In this document: piece after piece, positions 1 through 11,379 of the stretch
Numbering within the stretch: position 1 is the stretch's first letter
Layout of the letters: every line of letters begins with the position of its first letter
Assembly (NCBI GenBank): GCA_024734495.1
Contig: JALMQS010000187.1
Location: forward strand, 2,657,933-2,721,932
Direction: 5' to 3'
Origin: Forficula auricularia
Lineage: Eukaryota > Arthropoda > Insecta > Dermaptera > Forficulidae
Length of the DNA stretch: 64,000 nt
Made by a program: the position numbers and the translations under genes
Notes under the pieces: model-generated
Told to the model about the DNA's origin: nothing
What the model saw: the letters and a program-made list of their open reading frames with translations, nothing else
Database searches by the model: none

Positions 1-345
1 TGGTAAATCGACTTCAAATTTTAAGAGTATGTGTATTATGCTTTTAATGACTTATATTCCAAGTTTCAAAAATTTCTTGAATTTTTGCATTTGTGAAAAA
101 ACTACCTTAATAATAAAAAAGTTTTAAATTCCGTTATAAAAAAATGAAAACCAGAAAAATTCAAAAAAAAAAGTAGTTTTAATATATTTATTTTAATGGA
201 AGTATTTTAGAATAAATATTCCTTATGAAATAATTTTTTTAATTTTTACTTTCAACTTTTTTTTTAATATTATCAAAAATTGTCGCAAGCTACCAAAAAC
301 GACACCGCGTGCTACCGGTAGCTCGAGAGCGACATGTTGGCGACC
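1..345 (-). mobile_element. Possible hAT-like element end, cut by window edge
   Basis: Around 290-345 a GC-richer patch stands out from AT-rich DNA. On the minus strand it reads GGTCGCCAACATGTCGCTC followed by a GCTACCGGTAGC palindrome, similar in style to hAT termini that begin with a CAG-GGTCGCC-like sequence. The partner end would lie left of the window and no target duplication can be checked. The rest of 1-290 is AT-rich with no frame of note. Low confidence. Confidence 0.25.
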
Positions 346-1257
346 GCTCTCTTAAAATATACACTCAAATAGCTATAAGCAAATAATATTTGAATTTTCG
401 AACTGGTAACTTTTATTAATATTATTTTATTTTTAAGAGCAAATGGATGGGTTCATCAAACAAATAATCATAATAAAAATCTTTTTCAAAAGAGAAATCA
501 AACGAAATATATTTTCTATTTTTGAATAGCTTGTATTGAAACGCAGGTTCGTATCTGAATGGCTGGGCCAATAAAAAATCCTCCTTTTTGTGCTCGTATT
601 TCCCTTTGCCTGAATTTGGTCACATTGAAATTTGCGTTAAAAAAAATAATAGATCAACAAGACAGAATGTCAAAAGAATACAAATAAGTACTATTCAAAG
701 GCAGATTCACTGTATATATATAATTGAGCATAGAAGAAAAGAAAGCCCAAGATTATGCACAGAAGTTTCCTCGTCGGGCATTTTCTCGGAGCTTGCTTTT
801 AGATTTTCTCGCTTCATCTGTATTCGCAGCCATTCGGAATTCAAAAGGATCATCCTAGGGCATGGGGGTGCAGAGGATGGGGGTGCAGGGTGGTCAGGGA
901 CCGCCCAAGCCATTTAATTCCGGCTAAACGAATCCCACTCCCGCACTTAATATACCGATGAAAATAGCCTCGCGACGTCGCGCAATCGACTTTATTTTAT
1001 ACCCGAAATTATCTTCAAATGACCTTTATTTTTCTAGAGGAGTCAGTATGAATTAAAGCTACAAATTGCACATAAAAACATATATTCAATAAATACAGTT
1101 CTTAAAGAAAAATCAAATAAAAATATACATCTATATAAACAAAATATAAATAATATTGAATGTAATGGAAGGCAGCCCAGGGGTAGTGAGGAAAGAAAAA
1201 TTAACACATCAAATAAGGTATAATTTATTGGAATCCTTCCTCCTTTCCTTTCAAACC

Positions 1258-1290
1258 GACGTTTCGGAGGATTTTTCCCTCCTTCTTCAG
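1258..1290 (-). ncRNA. Hammerhead-like ribozyme motif (family A, left arm)
   Basis: On the minus strand: CTGAAGA, one unpaired A, a GGAGG/CCTCC hairpin with a 7-nt loop, GAAAC, GTC. This is the core order of a type-I hammerhead: CUGANGA, stem II, GAAA, minimal stem III, NUH cleavage triplet. Stem III would be nearly absent, as reported for small Penelope-associated hammerheads. Activity is not shown by sequence alone. Confidence 0.6.
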
Positions 1291-1573
1291 CCAAATTACA
1301 AAATTATAAAAACGGGGTTGGTCATCATTCATTTCAACAATAAAATAATACAATTATAAATACAATGTAAACAGCCAGATTATCAATAGAAAAAATATAT
1401 AATTTACTCACTTCAAAGGGTCAATGAATGAAACAAATAAAATGTTTCCTTCTTCTCTCCACTGCAGTGTTTAAAACTGTCTTCTTTTTTAACAAAGGCA
1501 TAGAAAAACGATTTTTTTCCCTCCTTTTCTTAATTAGATATAACTATAATTTTGTAATATTGGTTTGTAGACC

Positions 1574-1606
1574 CTGAAGAAGGAGGGAAAAATCCTCCGA
1601 AACGTC
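1574..1606 (+). ncRNA. Hammerhead-like ribozyme motif (family A, right arm)
   Basis: Reverse-complement partner of the motif at 1258-1290. It keeps all core positions: CTGAAGA at 1574-1580, GAAA at 1599-1602, GTC at 1604-1606. The two copies face each other across the inverted repeat, so a transcript of either strand carries one sense motif and one antisense copy. Confidence 0.6.
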
Positions 1607-1866
1607 GGTTTGAAAGGAAAGGAGAAAGGATTCCAATAAATTATACCTTATTTGATGTGTTAATTTTTTCTTTCCTCAGTACCTCTGGGCTGCCTTCCAT
1701 TACATTCAATTAAAATTTCTACCAGTCCGTCTCTCTCCAGAGAAAATTTCGTTGCAAATAAATAATATGTTTAATTTTAACTGAAGGTTTTCGAGAGGAG
1801 ATCGAATATATAACATCTGAGATTTCAAATTCACTTGGTGATCCATCCGAATGTCTAGCGGGCTAT

Positions 1867-2050
1867 ACGCGAAATGACGTTGGATTGTAGCTATGTGGAT
1901 CACATCTGTTTCTCGCTTGGTCCAGACTTAATACTCAGCAGACTCCAATAGCGTAATCCGCAGTAGTCTCGTGAGATAAAAAATATATTTTTTCAAATCA
2001 GCGCGGTCAAAATAATTATTGTTGACGTATCAATTATTCTTTGATATATT
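1867..2050. repeat. Dispersed repeat shared with 57867-58040
   Basis: The stretch starting GTTGGATTGTAGCTATGTGG recurs at about 57867-58040 in the same orientation with moderate divergence. It includes the shared segments TCTCGTGA...AAATAT and GCGCGGTCAAAA. No terminal repeats or coding capacity were seen, so the class is unknown. Confidence 0.55.
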
Positions 2051-2149
2051 AATGAGAAAATTAAAATTTGTTTAATTATATATATAATTTATTTGTTTCG
2101 TTATCGTTTACAGTTATGGTTACATCTAGAGCCACATTAAACATATTTA

Positions 2150-2360
2150 GTTTGATTAGTATAAATTGGAGATTTCCGATATTTTGTCATTCATCACACC
2201 ATCAGAACTTATCCAAATTAATATGGTACCAATCGGTAACTATACTGAACTCAATGCAAAAAAATCATCAAAATCGGTTCACAATTGGCGAAGAAATCGA
2301 GTAACATAGACAGAAAAAAAATCAGTTGAATTGAGAACCTCCTCCTTTTTTTGAAGTTGG
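2150..2360 (-). mobile_element. End fragment of CCGACTTCAAAAAGGAGG-type element
   Basis: The stretch ending GAACCTCCTCCTTTTTTGAA with an adjoining GTTGGTT matches the terminus of the elements near 15.83 kb (opposite strand) and 25.28-25.57 kb. The shared interior includes CAATGCAAAAAAATCATCAA and GTTCACAATTGG. This copy seems to hold one end only. Confidence 0.5.
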
Positions 2361-3043
2361 TTACAAAATTACCATGAAACTTACGAGTATAATAGAATTC
2401 AGTCATAGTAGATATCGTCAAATATTTAACTAGTGTAGGACAAAGCAGCCCTTGGTCGTTTACCTCATTACTGTGAAGACCATGCTCTTCTCAGACTTTT
2501 TTTATTAGTTACTATTGATGTCTTTGCTACCTGATATCAATTTCGAAACGTGTCCTATGAATTTTAATTATCTACTTTACACTAGGCTTGAATCCCGATT
2601 CGATTCAAAGCCGAATTAAATTTACAATGCCCACAGTTTTCTCTTGAATTATCCCGATTCCCTTAAGGCACGGATTATTAACCTCCAGATAAGATGAATA
2701 TTTCGGTTCTGGGAGGAAATTTAACATTAGAATTGAAGTTTAAAATGAGACAGTCCAATGTGAATCAAAGTTAACAGGGAAAATAGATATAACAAGTAGT
2801 AAATTCGCCTAACAGTCTGCCTAAGGACAAAATTAAATTTTATTTATTTATTTTTCTAGGAAACTTAAAGTAATTTCCCAAATTTAAACCTTATATAACT
2901 TCAAACTTTTGAAAATCTTTGTGTATGAATCTAGATAGTTGCAGAGATAACTAATAGTTAAATATTAAGTTCATATAGTTACTATCACGGCATGTGTTGT
3001 TTGATGAGTCGGTAATTTACCCTAAAGGGTTTTTTGCGCTTAG

Positions 3044-3324
3044 CACGCGTTTTGCGGCAAGTTGGAAAATTGCCGGACCACTTCATTAGCCAATACGTTT
3101 GTTCCCATGACTTCAAGGAACTGGAGCTCTCTTCCGGCCTACGTCTGTCCCGGCACTTAAAACCTTCAAAACCCGGGTGCACAAGTACGCCTCCACCCTT
3201 TTCGATCAATTTTCCCTTCTCTTCGGTAATGTAAGATATTTTCGAGATCTATAGGGGTGCATTTTATTGGTGAGCCCCTTCTTGCATGCAATTCCATTAA
3301 ATAATATTATAATAATAATAATTA
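3044..3324 (+). pseudogene. Non-LTR retrotransposon 3' end (C-terminus plus 3' UTR)
   Basis: Frame 3044-3160 translates to a peptide containing ANTFVPMTSRNWSSLPAYV, ending at an in-frame TAA. After a +1 shift the frame continues FKTRVHKY at about 3167. The WNSLP...FKTRVHKHL signature is the usual extreme C-terminus of jockey/CR1-type LINE reverse transcriptases. The 3' UTR matches the copy at 26.67-26.79 kb and ends in an AT-rich tail with ATAATAAT repeats near 3300-3324. The copy is 5'-truncated and frameshifted, so it is dead. Confidence 0.7.
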
Positions 3325-4047
3325 GTTGGGGTCAAGGAGTTTAATATGAGTTGGTCAAACCGACTCTCAGAGTGGAATTAAAGTGAGATGTTTAATTATA
3401 ATGAATTATAAGCATAATATTTAAATTTGAATGTTTTACAAATTGCAAACTAAAATTCAGACAAACCGACTCAATGAGAATCTTTGTTTTCTTTGTTTGA
3501 CTGCTATCAAGTTTGTCCATTCACATAATTTAATGAACATTCACTTAAAATCATTCTATTAATTATTATTTGCTTTCAATTATTTTAAATTTGCTAAAAT
3601 CTTTTCGTAACATTTCCAGACATGATTGTATAATATACTTAAAAAAAATTTGCATCTTAAACTACCCAGTTTGAAGAATTAAAAAGTAATTAGTCGTTTC
3701 ATTTATTTGGGAGAGAGACTAAAAAGAGGAAAGAAACATCTCACTGTTCTATCAAGTCTGCCTTTCCAAACAACGCAGTTTATTTTTGACTTGCGACAAT
3801 CCATATATATATATACACTTAATTGAGGGTCGAGATTCAAGAGGGAAAAAGCGGGAGTTCTGACCCTTTAGGTTGACAGATGCCAACTCGAACCCCTTAG
3901 GACAATCCTCTAAATTCATCCAGTCAAAAAAGACAAAGGGATATCAAGGCTAGGGTAAATACTAGGGTTTTACCGAAGAGTGAAGGGAAGATTAATCCCT
4001 GCATATGAACTAATTGGGGATTCCATTTAAAATTAATTTACTCAGAT

Positions 4048-4330
4048 TGTTCATGCACGGATACAGAGGGTGGGAGGGCGATGAGGGTGATTGCCCCCCT
4101 CTATACCAAAGCATTGGAGAACTACATTTTTTATATGCATATTTAAAAAATTGAACTAGTTATTTAGAACGGGGAAGCTGACAACTACTGAAATAAAAAT
4201 GTAAAATGAAAAAAAATAGAGTTGTATTTTCTTCAATTTATATTAATTTAAAAATCTGGTAAAATTTGGTAGCTGACGGCCGCCCCCCCCCCCCTCCTCC
4301 ACAAAGCAAAGGTCTGGATCCGCGCCTGCC
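4048..4330. mobile_element. Small hAT-like MITE with GGATCCAGA-type ends
   Basis: The left end CACGGATACAGAGGGTGGGA and the right end, read on the minus strand as CAGGCGCGGATCCAGACC, are imperfect inverted repeats with a G-rich (or C-rich) run just inside, including a C13 tract at 4282-4294. The interior is AT-rich and non-coding. I could not find an 8-bp target duplication, so the boundaries are tentative. Confidence 0.35.
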
Positions 4331-5385
4331 TGGTATCCGGATACATATTTTAAAAATTTTAAGAAAATCAATGCTTAACGCTTGATTTCAAGGCTCCAAT
4401 TGGCTCGATGTAATACTGGCATCATTTCCAGCTCAAATTATAAAGATTAAAAAAAATATAAAAAATATATTCAATGATCTATTCGAAAACTCTAGTAAGA
4501 AAAATTGTTTAGAAACCGAATGAAAAAAAATGATGATTCATGAAATGAAACTCGATTCTACTGCTGCTTATTGGTTTCTTTTATTTCACCTACCTTTGAG
4601 ATCGAAAAAAATTTTGTTCACAAAAAGTCGATTAAAATTAAATTGGCGGGAAGAAAAGTACACTCCTGTTTGCTCCTGGTATTCAGATACAAATTTTAAA
4701 AATTTTAAGAAAATCAATATATAACGTTGATTCTAAGACTTTGAGAAAATTGAGAGTTAAGTATTTAAACCGTGTTTAAGTATTTGAACCGTTGTTAACC
4801 GCGGTTAAGTATTTGAACTGTTGTTAAGTATTTGAACCGTGGTTAAGTATTTGAACCGTTGTTAAGTATTTGAACAGTGGTTAAGTATTTGGACTGTGGT
4901 TAAGTTAAATTAAATGGGCGGGAACAAAAGTACACTCCTGTTCACTCCTGGTATCCGGATACAAATTTTAAAAATTTTAAGAAAATCAATGCTTAACGCT
5001 TGATTTCAAGGCTCCAATTGGCTCGCTGTAATACTTACTGGCTTCATTGAAAATTCAAATTATCGAGATTAAAAAAATATATTCAATGATCTATTTTAAA
5101 ACTAGAGTAAGAAAAATAGTATAAATAACCGAATGAAAAGAAACGATGATTCGTGAAATGAAACTCGCTTCTACTGCTGCTTGCTGATTTCTTTCATTTC
5201 ACCTACCCTTGAGATCGAAAAAAATTGTGTTCACAAAAAGTCAATGAAAATTAAATTGGCGGGAAGGAACTCCTGTTCATTCCTGGAATCCGGATACAAA
5301 TTTTAAAAATGTTAAGAAAATCACTGTTTAACGCTTGATTTCAAGGCTGCAAATGGCCCCTGTAATACTGGCTTTATTTATCCTT
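4325..5385 (+). repeat. Satellite-like tandem repeat, unit about 350 bp
   Basis: A block starting CTGGTATCCGGATACA and running through TTAACGCTTGATTTCAAGGC, GAAACTCG(A/C)TTCTACTGCTG and AAATTGGCGGGAA begins again at about 4676, 4946 and 5284. Full units lie at 4329-4675 and 4946-5283, with partial units at 4676-4745 and after 5284. The minisatellite at 4750-4910 interrupts the second unit. The copies differ by scattered substitutions, so they are not recent duplicates. Confidence 0.75.
4750..4908 (+). repeat. 19-bp minisatellite (TTAAGTATTTGAACCGTKG)
   Basis: About eight tandem units of the pattern GTTAAGTATTTGAACCGTT or GGTTAAGTATTTGAACCGT, with GTTG/GTGG alternation. The array sits inside a monomer of the 350-bp repeat and splits it. 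Such nesting suggests local slippage after the larger repeat had formed. Confidence 0.8.
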
Positions 5386-5395
5386 ATACACTTAT

Positions 5396-5760
5396 CAACT
5401 TAATTGAGAATTCCTAGGGAAAATAAAATATTAATTTTTCTATAGTTTTAGGGCCCTCTCTTAAAAGGACAACGATGCAAAGGGGTATAACTTAATTGAG
5501 AATTCCTAGGGAAAATAAAATATTAATTTTTCTAAAAATTAAACTGATTTTAAATAGTATATTTTATAAAGAGCTTAAAATATATACTTTCGTTGGAATA
5601 TCTCCAAAAAAATTACTTTTTGAATCCTCTCTTAAAAGGGAGATTGATTCAAAGGTGGGACACTAATCAAGTTAACATAATTAAGAATTTTAGGTAAAAT
5701 AAAATAGTAATTTTCAAAAAAACTAAACTTATTTTAAATAAGTTTATTTTTTAATGAGAC
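5396..5760 (+). repeat. AT-rich short tandem segments
   Basis: A stretch beginning CTTAATTGAGAATTCCTAGG is present at about 5399-5442 and again, nearly identical, at 5490-5533. A diverged third copy lies near 5683-5720. Between them CTCTCTTAAAAGGGA-like segments also recur (5454, 5630). No coding potential seen. Confidence 0.6.
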
Positions 5761-5769
5761 TTTTATTGA

Positions 5770-7260
5770 TGATTTAGATTTTCCCAACACAACATTATCG
5801 GACAGGGAAAATTTTAATACGTGACTAGTTATGACTTAAAGCATGCAGATATTTTGTCTAATCATGGAACGTAAACCATCAATAGTCAGTAGAGGAATTA
5901 AAAGTAATAAAAAGGAATGCAAGAAATGGAATTTTTCTTTTTGGAACATGAGAGTAGTTGGTTAGCGCAATTGAACCAGGCGAAACCTGAAGAACAATTT
6001 CGGTCTAATAACGACCCCTGTTCAAATCAATCAAATAAAAACTTAAATTCAATACTAAAATTAAACCCAAGGGACGTCCCAAGAGAAAGACTAAGCAGAC
6101 CACTTAAAAAAAAAAAAAATTAAAATACAGAATAAAAAATAATATATTTAATTTATTTTACTGGTAAACCTACCAACTACTTTAAATTTCATTATCTATA
6201 TTTCACTGATTTAATGATACTTCATAGTTTATTAATTACTTTATTGAACAACATTGTAAATTAACTTTAATAAATAAAACTATAATTATTTATAATTGTG
6301 TAGTTATTATCAAAATATTAATTGTTATCATAGCGCATACAGTCAGTATAAAAAGCCAATTGCGTATACATATTTTTTGTATTAAATAGCCACATCCTCT
6401 TTAAATACTAAATTTAAAAATGGATTCATACTGAAATGATATTTACCGACCTTTTTAAATTCTATAATTCGTCCCAAAAAGAGATGAAAAAAATACTTAA
6501 AATACAAGAAGTAAATATTTATGTTCTGAATAGTTAAAAATGTGTTTTAAAGTAATAGAATAAAAAAGTTTCATTCTAGATTATTTCGGTTGAGAAACAT
6601 CCCGAGAAATGGAAATTACCAGGGCAAGAAACAGGAGCCTTCAAGTTTACTGTAAATTATGAGTCATGTTAAATATTAATGTAGCCCACTTGAAGGTATC
6701 CAAAGATGCAACTGTGTCACGTACGAGATTCAATATTCTCTTGCGTCATAGCTATCTACTATTTTCAGTGCAAGAATGCGTGTGGATCATATATTATACA
6801 AACTGTCCTACAAAATTGATATCGTAAAGAATAGCTGACTACTAAAATAAAGGACAAAAATATAGAATATATTTATATACGTATAAGAAAAGTTACATTA
6901 ATGTTCTTGATATTTATGATTTGACACCACATAAATCTATACAACTTTTTCATTCTACTTAGATGAAAAAATAGGAAATTACCCCTTGCATTTTGCCTTG
7001 GAAAAAATGTCAAATATATTTATTGAAAATATAATACACTAACAAATATTTTTAAGACTAAAATATGAAACTCGAATCTAGCCCAGCGGTATTTTGTTAA
7101 TTTCATTATAAAATTGGATTAAAAAATGAAAGCATTTTCAAGACTCGGCCTTTAATACTAGTTTTCTAAACTAGAAACTACGAGGTAATTTTACTAGTTT
7201 GTATATGTGAATGTAGCGTAATTTTATTCTTATATTGTAATTATATTATTATAACTTAAC
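5770..7260. other. AT-rich intergenic stretch without recognised feature
   Basis: I see no convincing gene, TIR pair or RNA here. A frame at 5917-6123 has no recognisable motif and ends in a lysine run from an A-tract. The region 6590-6800 is less AT-biased and looks single-copy within this window. Confidence 0.4.
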
Positions 7261-7263
7261 TCA

Positions 7264-7345
7264 TTTTTGTTTTATTTCTTTTTTTTTGTGAAACCTACCT
7301 CGCAATTTTACCAATTTTTTTATTATTATATGATGGTGTCTCTTC
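7264..7345 (+). repeat. PLE-type flank fragment (TTTTATTT...GTGAAACCTACCTCGC)
   Basis: The segment TTTTGTTTTATTTC...TTTGTGAAACCTACC followed by TCGCAATTTTACC matches the right arm of the inverted repeat at 28.03-28.22 kb, and its start matches 26.09-26.12 kb. It appears to be an isolated end of the same family. Confidence 0.5.
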
Positions 7346-8497
7346 TGATAATTTTTTTTGGAGATAAACTAGTCCCACTTTCGAATCTCAGAGTGGAGCC
7401 TACACGAAGAGAGAGCCCAAAATCTATTCAATTTTTCATATTGGAATTACAAACATCTTGGCTTCAGAACAAACTTGCTACGAATTTCCGTTTTTGAGTC
7501 ATCTTGGTATCGGAATCCAGACAGACAAAAACGGACAAAAAAACGGCTTAATTTTTAGATGAAACGTTTTCAAATTTGTTTTTATTTGATGGTATGGTAA
7601 AAAAAATATTTTAGCACCCCCTCCCCATACTCTCCTTTCCTGGACTATAGCCCAATTAGACCTAATGTAAAGACTCATTAATTTATTTAACAAGGATTAT
7701 ATAAGTGGTCTAAAGCAAAACACACAATTCAAGTTTACGTAAGTATTTTCATCGATTTCTGTTACCTATTGAAATAGCAATCTTACAGCATTCAAATTCA
7801 TAAAGAGAATATCTACTTATTTTGTTTCGATTTTGCTTTTTTTAAATCGCCTTCTTTATTTCCCGATCAAAACCATTAATTTCAAAACTAGATTTAAAAG
7901 ATTATTTAAGATATGTGAATTTTATCGAGTGGTATCTTTGTTATATTTCCTTTATTCCTGTTATATTCCCTTTTTTTTTATTACTTGCGTCGCGTCGCCC
8001 ACTAACTCTAAAATATGAAGATACTTTTATAAAGACGAGCAGTTTAAGTTTTAAGACCTCACTTTGGATTTAAAATAAAAAAAAAAAAAAAATGTAAAAT
8101 GGTTTTCACATTTATTATAGATGGAGATATACAGTATATATTCTTTTCTTTTTTCCTTTCCCATTTTTCACACCATGAGGGACATAGGTATAAAATAATA
8201 TTTTATAATCATTTTTATTTAAGCTATCATATTATTTTTGACTCTAGCTTTATAAAAATGACTTTTAATGCTTAAAAAATATTTGCTATTGCTTTTCTTT
8301 TTAAATTATTTTTACTCAATATCTATTACCATTAATTTTTTCACTAATAAATTACCAGATAATATCTTCGAGGTGATTAAAACTTATTTAGATACGAAAT
8401 TATATTTGAAAGAAGTCAAATTTTCCAGCAAATCATATAGAAAAAAACGGATTAACCAGTTTAATATAATGAAGAGGAGAAATCTGGATGCATGGTA

Positions 8498-8670
8498 GTA
8501 TAGTGTAGTGGCCAAACTTTTCAGCAGGCGAGCCAAATTTAAGAAATAATATTTCCTGCACCTACTTTTTTTTTTTTTTTTTTTTTTTGTTAATTAAAGC
8601 AAACAAGCAAGCGTGCTACAGTTGCGACCACATCGTCGCTTCCCAGCAGGTGAGATCGTAGTCTAATGTA
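8498..8670. mobile_element. Possible hAT-like end next to a poly-T tract
   Basis: GTAGTGGCCAAACTTTTCAG at about 8509 resembles hAT termini of the CAGGGGTGGCCAAAC kind seen elsewhere in this window. It is followed by a T22-type tract (8566-8588) and a GC-richer stretch (8605-8660). No partner end was identified. Confidence 0.25.
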
Positions 8671-9289
8671 AAAAAATAAATAAATAAAATAAGATATAGG
8701 TATATTTATTTTTTTGAAGAAATATTACTCAAAATCAAAGATATTTATTAGACAATTTAAAAAGATTTACAATTGAGACGGCAGTTTTTCAGCGCCTGTC
8801 AACGCAACCAGCAAGGCAGGGCGTTCTATTGAATGCATACCCTTAAGTTTACAGGGGAGGGGGCTGAATTACTTCAATCAAAGCCTTTCTTAATTATGTC
8901 AAAAATACACCTAAATGTCTTTCTGTATCTTTTAACAAGGCGTGAAACTAAACAAAAATGGAAGAAAAAGTTGAAACTTTTTCAAGAGCCCGTATCCCCA
9001 CCAGTTAGAGTCGCCTTAATAATAAACTTTTATGTAATAAACTATTCCTCTTATCTACTAGCCTCTCTTTCTATAAGAGTTATACCCCGTTAATATTCTC
9101 ACGTCATCTTTGACGATCCTGTGTCAATTCTGGGGTTATGCCGCATAAGTGTTTCCAAATAGCGAAATCATCGACAGAGAGCATGATTGTAAAAAGGCAG
9201 TATTTATCCTTGTTCAAATACGTTTTAACAACTCTTCCTAATCAACTTGATGGAATTTCTCCTTTAACTGTCTATCACAACAAGTTATC

Positions 9290-9450
9290 CTTTATACATG
9301 AGAGTAAATGGACCGAAATTTTAGACTATAACTTCTATAGAAACAGTGGTATTTTCAACAAATTTATACCGATCAAAAATTGAACATTTATCAAAAGAAT
9401 GGTACAATTTTCAATAGATTTTTTTACATTGTTGTTTAGTTATTAATAAA
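9290..9450. repeat. Dispersed repeat shared with 60310-60470
   Basis: AGTAAATGGACCGA...TTTAGACTATAACTT and ATTTTCAACAAATT...GATCAA align with 60314-60470 in the same orientation. The frame at 9138-9383 overlaps this repeat, so I do not treat it as a gene. Confidence 0.5.
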
Positions 9451-9480
9451 TAACTCCATTTGTATCAACAAAATTATTAG

Positions 9481-9813
9481 AAGGCTAAAATTATTAGAAG
9501 GGTAAAGAATTCTGATGGAGAATCAATAAACTGGTTAAAAATATGTTGGATCCGTTTTGTTAGAAATAAACCGTATAAAATTTTCTATAAGACATCAATG
9601 AATGAGAATGAAAATTTTAAAGTCCTGAATTTATTACCACGTTGGGGTAGACCAAGAAAGTTCGAGAATATCGTGTTGACACCACTGTATAAAAATATCA
9701 GACAAATTACAACAGCAAAATTCAAGGACATAATTGCCCTATTACGATATATACCACCGGAACATCATGATTTCTTCAAATCCCTTTCACTCACACAAAA
9801 TTTAGATAAATAG
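9481..9813 (+). pseudogene. Mobile-element-type coding remnant (LLRYIPPEHHDFFKSL)
   Basis: The frame opens after a TAG at 9478 and runs 110 codons to the stop at 9811-9813. It includes INWLKICWIRFVRNKPYKIF, then LLPRWGRPRKFENIVLTPLY and the end LLRYIPPEHHDFFKSL. The WLK.(R/S)W.RF...P..I.YK pattern and the LL..IPP.HH.F(Y)K ending are familiar to me from poorly characterised insect repeat-encoded proteins, but I cannot name the superfamily. There is no start codon near the opening; the first ATG is at 9598. A 17-bp direct repeat (ATTATTAGAAGGCTAAA) sits at the 5' border. Probably a C-terminal fragment. Confidence 0.45.
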
Positions 9814-10024
9814 TAAATAGTTTTGTAATAAATAAATTTATGTTTTTTATGTTTTGTACATTATGTCATTAAAAAATGTTTTGAATCGCATAAATTAAGT
9901 TTCCAAAGTCTTTTAAAGATATGTAAAATAAATTAAGTATTGTTTTTTTTTTTAATTTGAAGCATCTCAAATTATGTTGAATGGATTTGGGCACCTTCAA
10001 ATTTTATAATGAATCTGGATGTTA

Positions 10025-10228
10025 ATTTTGAAAGTGGCCTAACTCCATTCTTGATAAGAAAACGCATATTATTCACTTAATAATTGCCACTATTCCAATA
10101 GGAACTATAAATTTAACACCCTTAGATACATTTAAGCAGTATGAGTCATTAGTATCCTATACGTATATTTTTAAATTCATTAAATATCTCGATCTGAAGA
10201 TAAATGGAGTTGGGCCACTTTCAAAATA
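10025..10228. mobile_element. Short TIR element (MITE), about 200 bp
   Basis: TTTTGAAAGTGGCCTAACTC at 10026 and its complement GAGTTGGGCCACTTTCAAAA at 10207-10226 form terminal inverted repeats of about 23 bp. The interior is AT-rich and non-coding. Superfamily not determined. Confidence 0.65.
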
Positions 10229-10376
10229 AACGGCTCAAATGTAAAAGCGAAAAATGTGGAGATGACGATAAGTGTGATGAAATATGCCAACACAGCAAAA
10301 TTATGAAACGAGAAAGATTTTTGATTTTTTTAATTATTTATATTAAAATATTATAATATAAATAACATGCCTTCTG

Positions 10377-10560
10377 GGGTCGGGTAGGCTAGGCGGTAGC
10401 ATGTCAGCCAGCTAACCAAGAGGACCCGAGTTCGAATCCGACTCGAGGCATCCGGCTAAAATCTGACCCCCAAGGTAGAGACAAATTTAAATAAAATAAA
10501 TAGTATCGTAAATGGCTTATGGCTAGAAATGCCGAAAAGCCAAAAAAACAAAAAAAAAAA
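10377..10560 (+). mobile_element. tRNA-derived SINE, family S1
   Basis: A tRNA-like head holds a box A-like segment (TAGGCTAGGCGGTAGCATG) and a clear box B (GAGTTCGAATCC). It is followed by a unique body ending TATGGCTAGAAATGCCGAAA and an A-rich tail at 10540-10560. The same body is found reversed at 34478-34652, which confirms a SINE rather than a functional tRNA gene. Confidence 0.75.
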
Positions 10561-10716
10561 CATGCCTTCTAGTCAAGCTAGCACGGGTTCAAGCCTAACT
10601 CGCTGCAAATATTTGACCTGGTATAATCTGATACCCAAACTAATTTACATACTTCCACACACACGAACACTCAATGGCCAAAATGGACTATAGTTCCTGA
10701 AGGCCATTAAAAAAAA
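10561..10716 (+). mobile_element. Second SINE fragment, adjacent to S1
   Basis: Starts again with CATGCCTTCTAGTCAAGC and carries a box B-like GGGTTCAAGCC. It ends with GGACTATAGTTCCTGAAGGC and an A-run at 10708-10715. The tail resembles that of S1 in layout. Box A is poor or missing. Head-to-tail placement suggests insertion into the A-tail of the first SINE. Confidence 0.5.
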
Positions 10717-11379
10717 GTTACTTTTAATTGTTGGATATAAGCCGTTTTTAAAATTTGAAATTTTTTTTTAATGTATGAAAAGTGATTTGACTTATTTAGT
10801 CGAAATAATTTTTAATTAACCAAATATTGGCATTCATTTACTCAAAAATGTACTGTTACGATTAAGTGATACGTTGAAGGATCTCCAAAAGTTCTTCACC
10901 GATTTCTTTGAAATTTTCACACAACATTCCATTCAAACACACGAGTGTTTTTATATATATCACACCTGTGGCATGTAAAAAATATTTAATTTGAGAAAAC
11001 AACGCCAGCGCCTCTCTGGGGGGTAAAAGCAAACAAACAAGATGGCCGATAATAGCTTTTTGAAAATCTTTCAACTGTCAATATTATTTTTGGTTAAGGG
11101 TACAATTTTGACAAGTAATATATAATTCTTTTACTGTTTTAATACCTATTCTATAATTATTTGCATTTTCAATTTATTTTAAAACTATTATTATTTTTTA
11201 AATTTAAAAAAACTTCTTTCTGGTCGTTATCCCTTCACTTTGGATAACTATTATTATATTCTGACACTTTCATTCGCTTATTAAAAACCGAACCTTTCTC
11301 CTTTTTACGGTTTGTATAACTGTTTTCCAAGATTTTTTATTTTTACTCTAACAATAAGATTTTATTTTTGGCGTACACT

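Larger units (their letters stand above)
1155..1710. mobile_element. PLE-type inverted-repeat unit, family A, copy 1
   Basis: Two arms of about 135 bp (1155-1291 and 1573-1710) are near-perfect reverse complements. The outer ends read ATTGAATGTAATGGAAGGCA and its complement. Each arm ends inward with a hammerhead-like motif. The 280-bp interior contains a stretch (about 1425-1530) that recurs at 43.2-43.3 kb and, more diverged, at 22.0-22.1 kb, so this is one repeat family with at least three copies here. The sequence after the right arm (CCAGTCCGTCTCTCTC and onward to about 1760) is also shared with the other copies. Open frames crossing the arms (for example minus 1043-1294) are translations of the repeat, not genes. 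Assignment to Penelope-like terminal repeats is inferred from the ribozyme motif and from the GIY-YIG element at 48 kb. Confidence 0.7.
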
